From Pseudomonas proteolytica (GTDB lineage: Bacteria > Pseudomonadota > Gammaproteobacteria > Pseudomonadales > Pseudomonadaceae), in contig NZ_VFEV01000033.1 in assembly GCF_007858275.1 (NCBI RefSeq), forward strand, positions 1 to 64,000: 64,000 nucleotides of DNA. The letters are read 5' to 3'. A program made the translations under genes and the position numbers. Position 1 is the first letter of the stretch. Each line of letters opens with the position of its first letter. Positions 43,025-52,089 of the stretch are shown here, in pieces. The notes beneath the pieces were generated by a model, which was not told the DNA's origin, did not search any database, and saw only the letters and a program-made list of their open reading frames with translations.

Positions 43025-43788
43025 CCGGTTGGCGTGTGCTGCTGACGCGGCCTGCCGAAGAATCGGCAGCCCTGGCGGCCTCGTTGTCCGAAGCCGGTAT
43101 CTTCAGCAGCAGCCTGGCGTTGCTGGAAACCCAACCATTGCCCATCACCGCCGAGCACCAGGCGGTTTTTCAGCGCCTGGACCGCTATTGCGCGGTGATC
43201 GTGGTGAGCAAGCCGGCCGCGCGCCGGGCGCTGCAGTTGCTCGATCAGTTCGCCCCAGCGGTGCCGACCCTGCCGTGGTTCAGCGTCGGCGCGGCAACGG
43301 CCCGGGTTCTGGCTGACCATGGCCTGGATGTGAGCTACCCCGAGGTTGGGGACGACAGCGAGGCCTTGCTTGAATTGCCCAGGTTGCGCGAGGCTGTCGC
43401 TGTTGACGGTGCGCGCGTATTGATCCTGCGTGGGCAAGGGGGGCGAGAGTTGCTGGCTGAGCGTTTACGCGGCCAAGGTGCTAGTGTCGATTATCTGGAG
43501 TTGTATCGTCGGTTTTTGCCGACCTACGACCCGGATGTGCTCACCCAGCGCATTGATGTGGAACGCTTGAACGGCCTGGTGGTCAGCAGTGGGCAGGGTT
43601 TTTTGCATCTGCATGGCCTCGCCGGTGCCGATTGGCCACGCGTGGCACAGTTGCCGTTGTTCGTGCCCAGCCCACGAGTTGCCGAAATGGCCCGGGCTGC
43701 GGGCGCGAAAAAAGTTGTGGATTGCCGCGGTGCCAGTGCCGCGGCTTTGCTAGTGGCGTTACGGAGCCAGCCCGTTCCCACTCTCTAA
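43021..43788 (+). CDS. hemD: Uroporphyrinogen-III synthase
   Basis: A 255-residue protein with the two-lobed HemD fold. Weakly conserved as usual: TGWRVLLTRPAEESAALAASL at the start and LNGLVVSSGQGFLHL in the second lobe. It cyclises hydroxymethylbilane to uroporphyrinogen III. GTG start inside the hemC stop, so tightly coupled. Confidence 0.93.
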   Translation: MTGWRVLLTRPAEESAALAASLSEAGIFSSSLALLETQPLPITAEHQAVFQRLDRYCAVIVVSKPAARRALQLLDQFAPAVPTLPWFSVGAATARVLADHGLDVSYPEVGDDSEALLELPRLREAVAVDGARVLILRGQGGRELLAERLRGQGASVDYLELYRRFLPTYDPDVLTQRIDVERLNGLVVSSGQGFLHLHGLAGADWPRVAQLPLFVPSPRVAEMARAAGAKKVVDCRGASAAALLVALRSQPVPTL

Positions 43789-43807
43789 TAACGCAAAGGA
43801 TGGACAC

Positions 43808-44920
43808 GTGAGCGAAACAGCCTTGCCTAAAGATGAAGCTCAGCCCGCGCTTGATGCGCCTGTTGAGACCCCGGTCACTACGCCTCGCCGTGGCAACGGC
43901 CTGGCGGTCTTTGCTTTGCTGCTTGGCGCCGCGGGTGTTGCGGCAGGCGGTTGGGGGCTCTGGCAGGTCCGGGCCTTGCAAACGAGCAGCCAGCAACAGT
44001 TGGTGCAGGTGCGCACCCTGGATGAACAATCCCAGGGCATCCAGCAGGCGCAGCAGCAATTGGCCGCACGCCTGGCGCAATTGCCGGGTGCTGATGAACT
44101 GGAAGAACGCCGGCGCCTGGTGGCGCAACTGCAGGGCGACCAACAGCGCCTGAACCAGCGTCTGGAAACCGTCCTGGGGGCCAGCCGCAAGGACTGGCGC
44201 CTGGCCGAGGCCGAGCATCTGCTGCGCCTGGCCAGCCTGCGCTTGTCAGCGTTGCAGGACATCAACAGTGCCCAGGCGCTGGTGCAGGGCGCCGATGAGA
44301 TCCTGCGTGAGCAGAGCGATCCGGGTTCCTACGCCGCCCGCGAGCAGTTGGCCAAGAGCCTGGCGGCCTTGCGCAGCGTTGAGCAGCCCGACCGCACCGG
44401 GTTGTACCTGCAACTGGCGGCGCTGCGTGACCAGGTGGTGCAACTGGCCGCCGTGTCCCCGGAATATCAGTTGCAAGAGAGCCCCCAGGGCCGTCCGAGC
44501 ACCGACACTGACAGTCGCTGGAGCCAATGGTGGGAGCAGATCTCGCGCTACTTCCGTATCGATTTCAACCCCGATGACAACATCCGCCCATTGCTGGCAG
44601 GCCAAGGCCTGAACCAGGTGCGCCTGGCCCTGAGCCTGGCGCTGGAGCAGGCGCAATGGGCCGCACTCAATGGCGAACCGGCGGTGTACGCTCGGGCGCT
44701 GGGCGAGGCGCGCAGCGTATTGCAGGGCAACTTCAACCAAGACAACCCGCAAAGCCAGGCCATGCTGGCGCGTATTGCCGAGCTTGAGTCCAAGGCCGTG
44801 TCGGTGGTGACCCCGGACCTCGCCGCGAGTTTGTCTGCGGTGCAGGCTTACCTTGAACGCCGCCATCTGTCTGCCGACGAAGCCAAGGCTTCCGCCGGTA
44901 AGCCGGCGACCCAGGAGTAA
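43808..44920 (+). CDS. hemX: HemX-family membrane protein (uroporphyrinogen-III C-methyltransferase-like)
   Basis: A 370-residue protein. A hydrophilic, proline-rich N-terminus is followed by one membrane helix at about residues 35-57 (GLAVFALLLGAAGVAAGG) and a long periplasmic part with coiled coil (QQAQQQLAARLAQL; LVAQLQGDQQRLNQRLE). Despite the HemX name it lacks the SUMT methyltransferase motifs, so it is probably a scaffold of the heme operon rather than an enzyme. GTG start after AAAGGATG, 19 nt after hemD; hemY follows five bases later. Confidence 0.88.
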   Translation: MSETALPKDEAQPALDAPVETPVTTPRRGNGLAVFALLLGAAGVAAGGWGLWQVRALQTSSQQQLVQVRTLDEQSQGIQQAQQQLAARLAQLPGADELEERRRLVAQLQGDQQRLNQRLETVLGASRKDWRLAEAEHLLRLASLRLSALQDINSAQALVQGADEILREQSDPGSYAAREQLAKSLAALRSVEQPDRTGLYLQLAALRDQVVQLAAVSPEYQLQESPQGRPSTDTDSRWSQWWEQISRYFRIDFNPDDNIRPLLAGQGLNQVRLALSLALEQAQWAALNGEPAVYARALGEARSVLQGNFNQDNPQSQAMLARIAELESKAVSVVTPDLAASLSAVQAYLERRHLSADEAKASAGKPATQE

Positions 44921-44925
44921 AGCCG

Positions 44926-46167
44926 ATGAAGCGTTTCTATGTGGTCCTGGTGCTGGCCATTGCCCTCGCTCTGGCGCTGGCGGTGGGCATCTCGAAACAC
45001 ACCGGTTATGTGCTGATCAGCTATCCCCATGTGCTGCATTATGAGTCCGGCCTGTGGTCGACCCTGGTGGCAGTGTTTGTCGTCGGCCTGGCGATCTATC
45101 TGCTGCGGGTGCTGCTGGGCCTGGTGACGACTTCGGGTGGCGTGGTCAATCCCTGGTCGCGGCGCAATCGCAGCCGGCGGGTGCAGGTGGCTATCGAGCA
45201 GGGGCAGATGGACCTGGCGGAAGGCCGCTGGGCCAGTGCCGAGCGGCACCTGCACCGTGCGGCGGAAGCCGAACGCCAGCCATTGCTGTACTACCTCGGA
45301 GCGGCCCGGGCGGCCAACGAGCAGGGGCGCTATGAAGAGTCCGACAGCCTGTTGGAGCGTGCCCTGGAGCGTCAGCCCCAGGCCGAGCTGGCGATTGCCT
45401 TGAGCCACGCACAGTTGCAGATGGACCGTGGCGACACGGACGCAGCCCTCGTGACGCTGCAGGCCATGCATGAGCGCCATCCGCACAACGCCCAGGTATT
45501 GCGCCAGCTGCAGCGCCTGCACCAGCAGCGTGGTGACTGGTCCTCGGTGATCCGGCTCTTGCCGGAGCTGCGCAAGGATAAAGTGCTGCCAGCCACCGAG
45601 CTGGCGGATCTGGAGCGCCGGGCCTGGGGTGAAAACCTGAGCCTGGCCGTCCAGCGTGAAGAGCATGGTGAGGCCGGCCTGCAGTCCCTTGAGCGGGCCT
45701 GGCAGCAATTGACCTCGGCCCAGCGCCAGGAGCCCCAACTGGTACTGGCCTATGCCGAACAGTTGCGCCAACTGGGCGCCGATGCCAAGGCCGAAGAGGC
45801 TTTGCGTGTTGCGCTCAAGCGCGGCTACGACAGTCACCTGATCCGGTTGTATGGCCTGCTGCGCGGTGGCGATCCGGCACGGCAGTTGAAGTTCGCCGAA
45901 GGCTGGCTCAAGGACCATCTGGGCGATGCCAGTTTGTTGCTGACGCTGGGTCGGCTCTGCCTGCAAAACAGTTTGTGGGGCAAGGCACGGGACTATCTGG
46001 AAAGCAGCCTGCAGGTTCAACGCAACCCCGAGGCCTGTGCCGAGTTGGCGCGATTGCTCGCGCAGCTGGGTGATACCGAGCGCAGTAATCAACTGTTCCA
46101 GGAGGGCCTGGGGCTGTTGGACAGCCGCCTGCTGGCTTCACCGCTACCGGTGCCTGCACGGGTCTGA
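44926..46167 (+). CDS. hemY: HemY, TPR-containing heme biosynthesis membrane protein
   Basis: A 413-residue protein. Two N-terminal membrane helices (FYVVLVLAIALALALAVGIS, then TLVAVFVVGLAIYLLRVLLG) are followed by TPR-like repeats from residue about 90 (GRWASAERHLHRAAEAE). This is the proteobacterial HemY (not the Bacillus oxidase). It is thought to organise or regulate heme enzymes at the inner membrane. Last gene of hemC-hemD-hemX-hemY. The 235-bp gap before dsbB shows no gene. Confidence 0.93.
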   Translation: MKRFYVVLVLAIALALALAVGISKHTGYVLISYPHVLHYESGLWSTLVAVFVVGLAIYLLRVLLGLVTTSGGVVNPWSRRNRSRRVQVAIEQGQMDLAEGRWASAERHLHRAAEAERQPLLYYLGAARAANEQGRYEESDSLLERALERQPQAELAIALSHAQLQMDRGDTDAALVTLQAMHERHPHNAQVLRQLQRLHQQRGDWSSVIRLLPELRKDKVLPATELADLERRAWGENLSLAVQREEHGEAGLQSLERAWQQLTSAQRQEPQLVLAYAEQLRQLGADAKAEEALRVALKRGYDSHLIRLYGLLRGGDPARQLKFAEGWLKDHLGDASLLLTLGRLCLQNSLWGKARDYLESSLQVQRNPEACAELARLLAQLGDTERSNQLFQEGLGLLDSRLLASPLPVPARV

Positions 46168-46402
46168 CGTAGGATGTTTTGAAGGGCTGGCTCAGAAGTA
46201 TCTGGCAACCAGTCCTTCAAAATCCCTCGGTTTTGCGGATTCAGGGGCTTGAGGTGGTTTCCCACAGGGCACCACGTAAAGTTACCTGCCCTCTGACGGG
46301 ATATCCCTGCGATCTCGCGGAAGTGTCTGCTCCAGCGCGTATTGAAAGGGGTAAGGTCTTTCCTCTACCGTAACGACCTATCTCTTGCGTTACGGATAAA
46401 CA

Positions 46403-46924
46403 ATGTCTTTGGCCCCTTCACGCTCCTTGTTCTTCCTGGCGTTCATGGCCGGTGTGCTGACGTTGGGCGCGTCGTTTTACCTGGAATACGGGGCTCTTTT
46501 GCGGCCTTGTTTCCTATGCCTGATCCAGCGCAGCCTGCTGGCGGTGTTCACCCTGATCAACTTCATAGCGGCGATCCACGGCCCCAGGCGCGTGGGCATC
46601 TACCTGTACTGGGCGGCGAGCATGGGCTGTGCGTTGCTCGGCGCAGTGACAGCGGTGCGCCAGGTGCTATTGCAGAACATCCCGCCTGACCAGGTTCCCA
46701 ACTGCTGGCCAAGCCTGGAATACATGATCGAAAACCTGTCGCTGGGGCAAGCCCTGCAGTTGGCGTTCAAGGGCACTGTCGACTGTGTGGAAATCAACTG
46801 GACGTTGTTTGACCTGAGCATCCCGGAGTGGAGCCTGCTGTTCTTCGTGGCCATGCTCCTACTGGGGGTGACGCAGTTTTCCCGACTGTTACCCGGTCAG
46901 AATCTACGGTTTGTGAAGCACTGA
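46403..46924 (+). CDS. dsbB: Disulfide bond oxidoreductase DsbB (DsbH)
   Basis: A 173-residue inner-membrane protein with four helices. The first redox pair is in RPCFLCLIQRS (C36 and C39); the second cysteines are in PNCWPSL near residue 100 and VDCVEI near 128. It reoxidises periplasmic DsbA and passes electrons to quinone. It corresponds to P. aeruginosa PA5256 (dsbH), one of two DsbB paralogues. No strong ribosome site is visible before the ATG. Confidence 0.93.
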   Translation: MSLAPSRSLFFLAFMAGVLTLGASFYLEYGALLRPCFLCLIQRSLLAVFTLINFIAAIHGPRRVGIYLYWAASMGCALLGAVTAVRQVLLQNIPPDQVPNCWPSLEYMIENLSLGQALQLAFKGTVDCVEINWTLFDLSIPEWSLLFFVAMLLLGVTQFSRLLPGQNLRFVKH

Positions 46925-47129
46925 CTGGCTGGGTTGGTTCGTAGGATGGGATTAAACACTTGTATGAACTTTCTGGTCTGCGTACCTTGAAGCCATAGTC
47001 GTGGGGGCATAATCTGGCCCGCACGCGTTATTGAAACAGTTTGTTCGATGCGGCGTTGTCCGCTTGCCGCTTTATCCTCGACGCATCGCGCGGGTGAAAG
47101 CGGCACCGCCCATAAGGGAAGAGATCATC

Positions 47130-47588
47130 ATGTTGGAAAGTTGTCAGAATGCTCAGGAACGCTGGGGTGGTGTGCATAAGCTGATCGACAGCTGGTTGAA
47201 GGCACGTCACGAATTGGTTCGGGCCTTTGATGCTCTGGGTGAGAAGCCTGAAGCGCTGGCTGAGAACCGCAAGCCTCTGCAGGAGTTCTGTGGTGTCTTG
47301 GTGGACTACGTCTCGGCGGGGCACTTCGGGGTCTATGAGCAACTGACCAAGGAGGCCGAGGCCTTCGATGACCAGCGTGGCCTGGATTTGGCCGAGACTA
47401 TTTACCCGCGCATTGATGTCATCACCGAAAAGCTCCTGGCGTTTAACGACCTTTGCGACGAGGGCAAGTGCGTTGCCGCGAAATTCAAAGAGCTGGGTGC
47501 CCTGCTCCATGAGCGTTTCGAACTGGAAGACTGCTTGATCGAAGTGCTGCACAACGCCCACAAGGAAGAGCCTGCAACCCAGGCCTGA
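47130..47588 (+). CDS. algQ: AlgQ (Rsd-family anti-sigma70 factor)
   Basis: A 152-residue helical protein of the Rsd/AlgQ family: LESCQNAQERWGGVHKLIDSW at the N-terminus, RHELVRAFDAL, YVSAGHFGVYEQL and a C-terminal LHERFELEDCLIEVLH. AlgQ binds region 4 of sigma70 and shifts polymerase use; it influences alginate and siderophore genes. AAGGGAAGAG precedes the ATG at 47130. Ends at a strong bidirectional terminator. Confidence 0.94.
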   Translation: MLESCQNAQERWGGVHKLIDSWLKARHELVRAFDALGEKPEALAENRKPLQEFCGVLVDYVSAGHFGVYEQLTKEAEAFDDQRGLDLAETIYPRIDVITEKLLAFNDLCDEGKCVAAKFKELGALLHERFELEDCLIEVLHNAHKEEPATQA

Positions 47589-47605
47589 GCCTCAGCGGCA
47601 AGACA

Positions 47606-47634
47606 AAAAACGGTGCGCATGGCGCACCGTTTTT
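47606..47634. terminator. Bidirectional terminator between algQ and FKBP gene
   Basis: CGGTGCGC (47611-47618) and GCGCACCG (47622-47629) form a perfect stem with a three-base loop, flanked by an A tract on the left and a T tract on the right. Confidence 0.93.
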
Positions 47635-47642
47635 CGTTGGGC

Positions 47643-48308
47643 TCAGGCACCGGTTGCGAGCAGCTCAATCTCGAAAACCAGCGGTGTGTAAGGTGCGATC
47701 AACTGGCCCGCACCGTCTGCGCCATAGGCCTGTGCAGAAGGAATCACCAGGCGCCATTTTGCGCCTACCGGCATCTGTCGCAGCGCGCTTTGCCAGCCGC
47801 TGATCACGCTGTCCAGGCGAAACCATTGGGGCTGCGTGCTCTGGTCGAAAACCGTCCCATCCGGCAATCGCCCCACGTACTTCACCTGCACCCGATCATT
47901 GGCGCCTGGCTTTTTCCCGCTTCCAGGGGCCAACTCCGTGAACAAGATACCGTCTGCCAATTCGCGCGCACCGCTCCTGGCTTTTTCCGTGCTCAGAAAT
48001 TGTTGTTCGGCGGCGAGAGCCTTTTCGCTTTGCGGCACTTGTGCCTCGCTGCTGGCTTGCGCTTCGTGTTGGGCGAGGATCTGAGCGATGCGTGCGTCAT
48101 CCAGGGCCAGGGGCTTGCCTTGATAGGCTTGCTTGAGGCCGTCGAGCAAGGCCTGGATCTGCAGGTCGGGGACTTCCTGGCGCAGGCGTTCGCCAAGGCT
48201 GGCGCCCAGGCTGTAGGCCAGGTCGTGGCTGTCTTTGGACGCTGCTGGCTCACTCGCGTTGGCCACTGAAAACGACAAACCCAGGATGAAAAAAAGGTAA
48301 CGCGACAT
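47643..48308 (-). CDS. FKBP-type peptidyl-prolyl isomerase (Mip/FkpA-like)
   Basis: A 221-residue exported protein. A signal peptide (MSRYLFFILGLSFSVANA) is followed by an N-terminal dimerisation helix region (DLAYSLGASLGERLR, then ILAQHEAQASSEAQ) and a C-terminal FKBP domain (RVQVKYVGRLPDGTVFDQS, then IPSAQAYGADGAG). It catalyses proline isomerisation and aids folding in the periplasm. The ATG at 48308 is supported by GGAG upstream; longer reading has no signal peptide. Convergent with algQ, divergent from algP. It is PA5254 by order. Confidence 0.9.
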   Translation of the reverse strand: MSRYLFFILGLSFSVANASEPAASKDSHDLAYSLGASLGERLRQEVPDLQIQALLDGLKQAYQGKPLALDDARIAQILAQHEAQASSEAQVPQSEKALAAEQQFLSTEKARSGARELADGILFTELAPGSGKKPGANDRVQVKYVGRLPDGTVFDQSTQPQWFRLDSVISGWQSALRQMPVGAKWRLVIPSAQAYGADGAGQLIAPYTPLVFEIELLATGA

Positions 48309-48500
48309 GGGTATTCTCCAGCCGAAAGTGCGGTGGATTATGCCAGTGTGGAGGGGTAAAGAATGGAGTGGTTTTTCGTTATATCGATAAGAATTTTTGT
48401 GCGGTGCAACGCAACGCATTCGATACTGTCAACATGCCCTAGCGGCGGTAAGAGCAGAGGGCTAGTATGAGCCGCACCCACGTCAGCCAGGAGGTAAACC

Positions 48501-49667
48501 ATGTCGGCCAAACAGAAGCCTGTTAATACCCCGTTGCACTTGCTCCAACAACTCTCGGGCAGCCTGCTCGAACATTTGGAAAGTGCTTGCTCCCAAGCCT
48601 TGGCTGATGCAGAGAAATTGCTCGCCAAGCTGGAAAAGCAACGCGGTAAGGCTCAAGAAAAACTGCATAAATCCCGCACCAAACTGCAAGACGCCGCGAC
48701 TGCCGGCAAAGCCAAGGCGCAAACCAAAGCCAAGGGCGCTGTCAAAGAACTTGAGGACTTGCTCGATGCCCTGAAGGATCGTCAATCCGAAACCCGCACC
48801 TACATCCTTCAACTCAAGCGTGATGCCCAAGAGAGCCTGAAACTGGCCCAGGGCGTTGGTCGTGTGAAAGAAGCAGTGGCTAAAGTGTTGAGCACTCGTA
48901 CACCGGCCAAGGCAGTTGCTGCCAAGGCTTCGGCTAAAGTTGCGGCCAAGCCTGCTGCTAAAAAAGCGCCTGCAAAATCGGTCGCCAAGCCAGTGGCCAA
49001 AACCGCTGCTGCAAAACCAGCCGCCAAGCCAGCTGCTAAAACTGCTGCTGCGAAACCAGCCGCCAAGCCAGCTGCTAAAACCGCTGCTGCAAAACCAGCC
49101 GCCAAGCCAGCCGCTAAAACTGCTGCTGCAAAACCAGCCGCCAAGCCAGCTGCTAAAACCGCTGCTGCAAAACCAGCCGCCAAGCCAGCCGCTAAAACTG
49201 CTGCTGCGAAACCAGCCGCCAAGCCAGCCGCTAAAACTGCTGCTGCGAAACCAGCCGCCAAGCCAGCCGCTAAAACTGCTGCTGCGAAACCAGCCGCCAA
49301 GCCAGCTGCCAAACCTGCTGCTGCAAAACCAGCCGCTAAGCCAGTTGCTAAAACCGCTGCTGCAAAACCAGCCGCCAAGCCAGCTGCTAAACCTGCTGCT
49401 GCAAAACCAGCCGCCAAGCCAACTGCCAAACCCGCTGCTGCGAAACCAGCCGCCAAGCCAGCAGCTAAACCTGCTGCTGCAAAACCAGCCGCCAAGCCAG
49501 CTGCCAAACCTGCTGCTGCAAAACCAGCCGCTAAGCCAGCCGCCAAACCTGCTGCTGCAAAGCCCGCGACCCCCGCTTCACCGGCAGCTCCAGCTGCTAC
49601 CCCGGCACCGGCCAGCAGCACGCCTGCTCCGGTAGTGCCAGGTACCACCCCAACCAGCGCTTCCTAA
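48501..49667 (+). CDS. algP: AlgP, histone H1-like alginate regulatory protein
   Basis: A 388-residue protein. Residues 1-130 are helical and charged (HLLQQLSGSLLEHLESACSQ; KLEKQRGKAQEKLHKSRTKL). From about residue 167 it consists of 13-residue KTAAAKPAAKPAA repeats resembling the eukaryotic histone H1 tail, ending in an alanine/proline tail. AlgP (AlgR3, PA5253) binds DNA and affects algD expression. CCAGGAGG precedes the ATG. Its stop overlaps the stop of the TIGR02444 gene by four bases. Confidence 0.93.
   Translation: MSAKQKPVNTPLHLLQQLSGSLLEHLESACSQALADAEKLLAKLEKQRGKAQEKLHKSRTKLQDAATAGKAKAQTKAKGAVKELEDLLDALKDRQSETRTYILQLKRDAQESLKLAQGVGRVKEAVAKVLSTRTPAKAVAAKASAKVAAKPAAKKAPAKSVAKPVAKTAAAKPAAKPAAKTAAAKPAAKPAAKTAAAKPAAKPAAKTAAAKPAAKPAAKTAAAKPAAKPAAKTAAAKPAAKPAAKTAAAKPAAKPAAKTAAAKPAAKPAAKPAAAKPAAKPVAKTAAAKPAAKPAAKPAAAKPAAKPTAKPAAAKPAAKPAAKPAAAKPAAKPAAKPAAAKPAAKPAAKPAAAKPATPASPAAPAATPAPASSTPAPVVPGTTPTSAS
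48999..49544 (+). repeat. Fourteen 39-nt coding repeats in algP
   Basis: The distance from the first repeat lysine codon (48999) to the lysine codon of the final partial unit (49545) is 546 nt, exactly 14 x 39. Each unit encodes KTAAAKPAAKPAA or a variant (KP in place of KT in later units). Neighbouring units differ mainly at synonymous positions (AAAACC/AAAACT, GCAAAA/GCGAAA). Confidence 0.92.
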
Positions 49668-50128
49668 GTGCCGGTGGCCGCGACGCGCAGCTGATGCAGC
49701 GCGTCGTGGTCGAAGTGGGCGGCTTCGGTCGCCAGTGCTTCAAGCCATGCCTGATCTGTGGCGTGCTCCCCCGCTGGCCAACGCTGTGCCAGTGCCTCCA
49801 GACGCAATAGCAACTGCCGTTCGGCCTCCAGTTCCAGGGCTTTGACCTGCTCGCGCAACGACCCCAGCTCCACATCCTGCTGTGCCATGCAACGCCATTG
49901 TTTGCGCACCCTGCGCAAGGGCTGCACGACATCTGCCTGCCAGGGCTCGGCGATTGTTCGCAGCGCCTGTACGCGTCCGGGCTCCAGCGCGACCCCGCGC
50001 TGTTCCAGCCACAACCCACACAACAACAGACACACATCGGCCCCTTGCTCCTGCAAGCGCAGGCAGGCATCTTCAGCACCCGCACGGGCGTAGGTCGAGA
50101 GGGCAAAGCTCCACAGGTCAGCGCACAT
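49664..50128 (-). CDS. TIGR02444-family protein
   Basis: A 154-residue helical protein: DLWSFALSTYARAGAEDACLRLQEQGADVCLLLCGLWLEQRG near the N-terminus fits the TIGR02444 family, which is conserved in pseudomonads beside algP and an ABC-F gene. Function unknown; no catalytic motif is visible. I start at MCADLW (50128), as an upstream in-frame ATG adds only four residues. Divergent from yheS with 50 bp between starts. Confidence 0.8.
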   Translation of the reverse strand: MCADLWSFALSTYARAGAEDACLRLQEQGADVCLLLCGLWLEQRGVALEPGRVQALRTIAEPWQADVVQPLRRVRKQWRCMAQQDVELGSLREQVKALELEAERQLLLRLEALAQRWPAGEHATDQAWLEALATEAAHFDHDALHQLRVAATGT

Positions 50129-50178
50129 GTTCACACCCAAGCCAGCGGCTAACGAAGCTGGTAGACTCCGCCGCCATT

Positions 50179-52089
50179 ATGATCCGACTTCAAAGCCTAA
50201 CATTACAGCGTGGCCCGCAACGTCTTCTTGAAGACGCCGAGCTGACCCTGCACGCCGGTCACAAAGCCGGCCTGATCGGTGCCAATGGCGCCGGCAAATC
50301 CACGTTGTTCGCCCTGTTGCTCGGTGAGCTGACCCCGGATTCCGGGGACTGCCTGCTGCCAGCCGACTGGCGTATCGCCCATATGCGCCAGGAGATCGAC
50401 ACCCTGGACCGCATCGCGATCGACTACGTGCTCGATGGCGACCTGCGCCTGCGCCAGGTGCAACACGACCTGGCCGAGGCCGAGAAAGCCCAGGACGGTG
50501 CCGCCCAGGCCCGCCTGCACTCGGAACTCGACAGTGCCGACGGTTACACCGCCGATGCCCGAGCGCGCAAGATGCTCGCCGGCCTGGGGTTCACCAACGA
50601 ACAGATGGATCGCCCGGTCGCCGACTTCTCCGGTGGCTGGCGCATGCGCCTGAACCTGGCCCAGGCGTTGATGTGCCCCTCGGACCTGTTGCTGCTCGAC
50701 GAACCCACCAACCACTTGGATCTCGATGCGATCCTGTGGCTGGAGGATTTCCTCAAGAGCTACCCGGGCACCTTGCTGCTGATTTCCCACGACCGGGATT
50801 TCCTCGACGCTGTGGTCGATAACATCGCCCATGTCGAACAGAAAAAAATCACCCTCTATCGCGGCGGCTACACTGCGTTCGAGCGGGCCCGTGCCGAACG
50901 CCTGGCCCAGCAGCAACAGGCGTTCGAGAAGCAACAGGCGCAGCGTGCGCACATGGAAAGCTACATCGCCCGGTTCAAGGCCCAGGCCACCAAGGCCCGT
51001 CAGGCCCAGAGCCGGATCAAGGCGTTGGAGCGCATGGAAGAGCTGTCGGCGGCCCACGTCGATTCGCCATTCGACTTTGTGTTCCGCGAATCGGTGAAAA
51101 TCTCCAGCCCCTTGCTGGACCTCTCGGATGCACGCCTTGGCTATGGCGACAAAACCATCCTGGAGAAGGTCAAGCTGCAGCTCACCCCGGGTGCGCGCAT
51201 CGGTTTGCTCGGGCCCAACGGCGCGGGCAAATCGACGCTGATCAAGAACCTTTCCGGTGAGCTGCAACCCCTGGCCGGGCGCCTGACCCGTGGCGAGAAC
51301 CTGGTGGTGGGCTACTTCGCCCAGCATCAGCTGGACTCCCTCGACTCCAAGGCCAGCCCGCTCCTGCATTTGCAGCGCCTGGCGCCAACCGAGCGCGAGC
51401 AGACCCTGCGCGACTTCCTGGGTGGTTTCGACTTCCGTGGCGCGCGCATCGATGAGCCGGTGTTGAATTTCTCGGGCGGCGAAAAAGCCCGTTTGGCCCT
51501 GGCGTTGATCGCCTGGGACCGGCCAAACCTGCTGCTGCTCGACGAACCGACCAACCACCTGGACCTGGAAATGCGCCTGGCGCTGACCATGGCCCTGCAG
51601 GAATTCAGCGGTGCAGTACTGGTGGTGTCTCACGACCGCCACTTGCTCAAGAGCACCACTGATAACTTCCTGCTGGTAGCTGATGGAAAAGTCGAAGAGT
51701 TCGATGGCGACCTGGACGACTACGCCCGTTGGCTGACTGACTATCGACTGCGCAACGCGCCGGTCAGCAACACCCCGGTCAACCCGGACAAGACCGACAA
51801 GAAAGCCCAGCGCCAGGCTGCCGCGGCCCTGCGCCAGCAGTTGGCACCGCACAAACGCGAAGCCGACAAGCTCGAGGCCGAACTGGGCAAGGTCCACGAA
51901 CGCCTGGCCAAGATCGAAGCCAGCCTCGGCGACAGCGCCGTGTACGAAGCGGCCCGCAAGGATGAACTGCGCGACCTGCTGGCCGAACAGGCCAAGCTGA
52001 AGGTGCGCGAAGGGCAATTGGAGGAAACCTGGATGGAAGCCCTCGAACTGCTGGAAGGCCTGCAAGCGGAGCTGGAGGCACTGTCCTGA
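50179..52089 (+). CDS. yheS: ABC-F ribosome-associated ATPase, YheS-like
   Basis: A 636-residue soluble protein with two ABC domains. Walker A: GANGAGKSTL near residue 35 and GPNGAGKSTL near 345. Signatures: DFSGGWRMRL and NFSGGEKARL. Walker B: LLLDEPTNHLDLD and LLLDEPTNHLDLE. An Uup/EttA-type linker (P-site tRNA-interaction motif) lies between, and a charged C-terminal coiled coil (DKLEAELGKVHERLAKIEASL) follows. No membrane segment, so a translation factor rather than a transporter. Overlaps the MscS gene by one base. Confidence 0.93.
   Translation: MIRLQSLTLQRGPQRLLEDAELTLHAGHKAGLIGANGAGKSTLFALLLGELTPDSGDCLLPADWRIAHMRQEIDTLDRIAIDYVLDGDLRLRQVQHDLAEAEKAQDGAAQARLHSELDSADGYTADARARKMLAGLGFTNEQMDRPVADFSGGWRMRLNLAQALMCPSDLLLLDEPTNHLDLDAILWLEDFLKSYPGTLLLISHDRDFLDAVVDNIAHVEQKKITLYRGGYTAFERARAERLAQQQQAFEKQQAQRAHMESYIARFKAQATKARQAQSRIKALERMEELSAAHVDSPFDFVFRESVKISSPLLDLSDARLGYGDKTILEKVKLQLTPGARIGLLGPNGAGKSTLIKNLSGELQPLAGRLTRGENLVVGYFAQHQLDSLDSKASPLLHLQRLAPTEREQTLRDFLGGFDFRGARIDEPVLNFSGGEKARLALALIAWDRPNLLLLDEPTNHLDLEMRLALTMALQEFSGAVLVVSHDRHLLKSTTDNFLLVADGKVEEFDGDLDDYARWLTDYRLRNAPVSNTPVNPDKTDKKAQRQAAAALRQQLAPHKREADKLEAELGKVHERLAKIEASLGDSAVYEAARKDELRDLLAEQAKLKVREGQLEETWMEALELLEGLQAELEALS

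Noticed and set aside
48999..49544. CRISPR-like regular repeats
   Set aside because: The 39-nt period is in frame, has no spacers and encodes the AlgP tail.
50203..52065. 620-codon minus-strand open frame opposite yheS
   Set aside because: Antisense shadow of an ABC-F gene with complete motifs.
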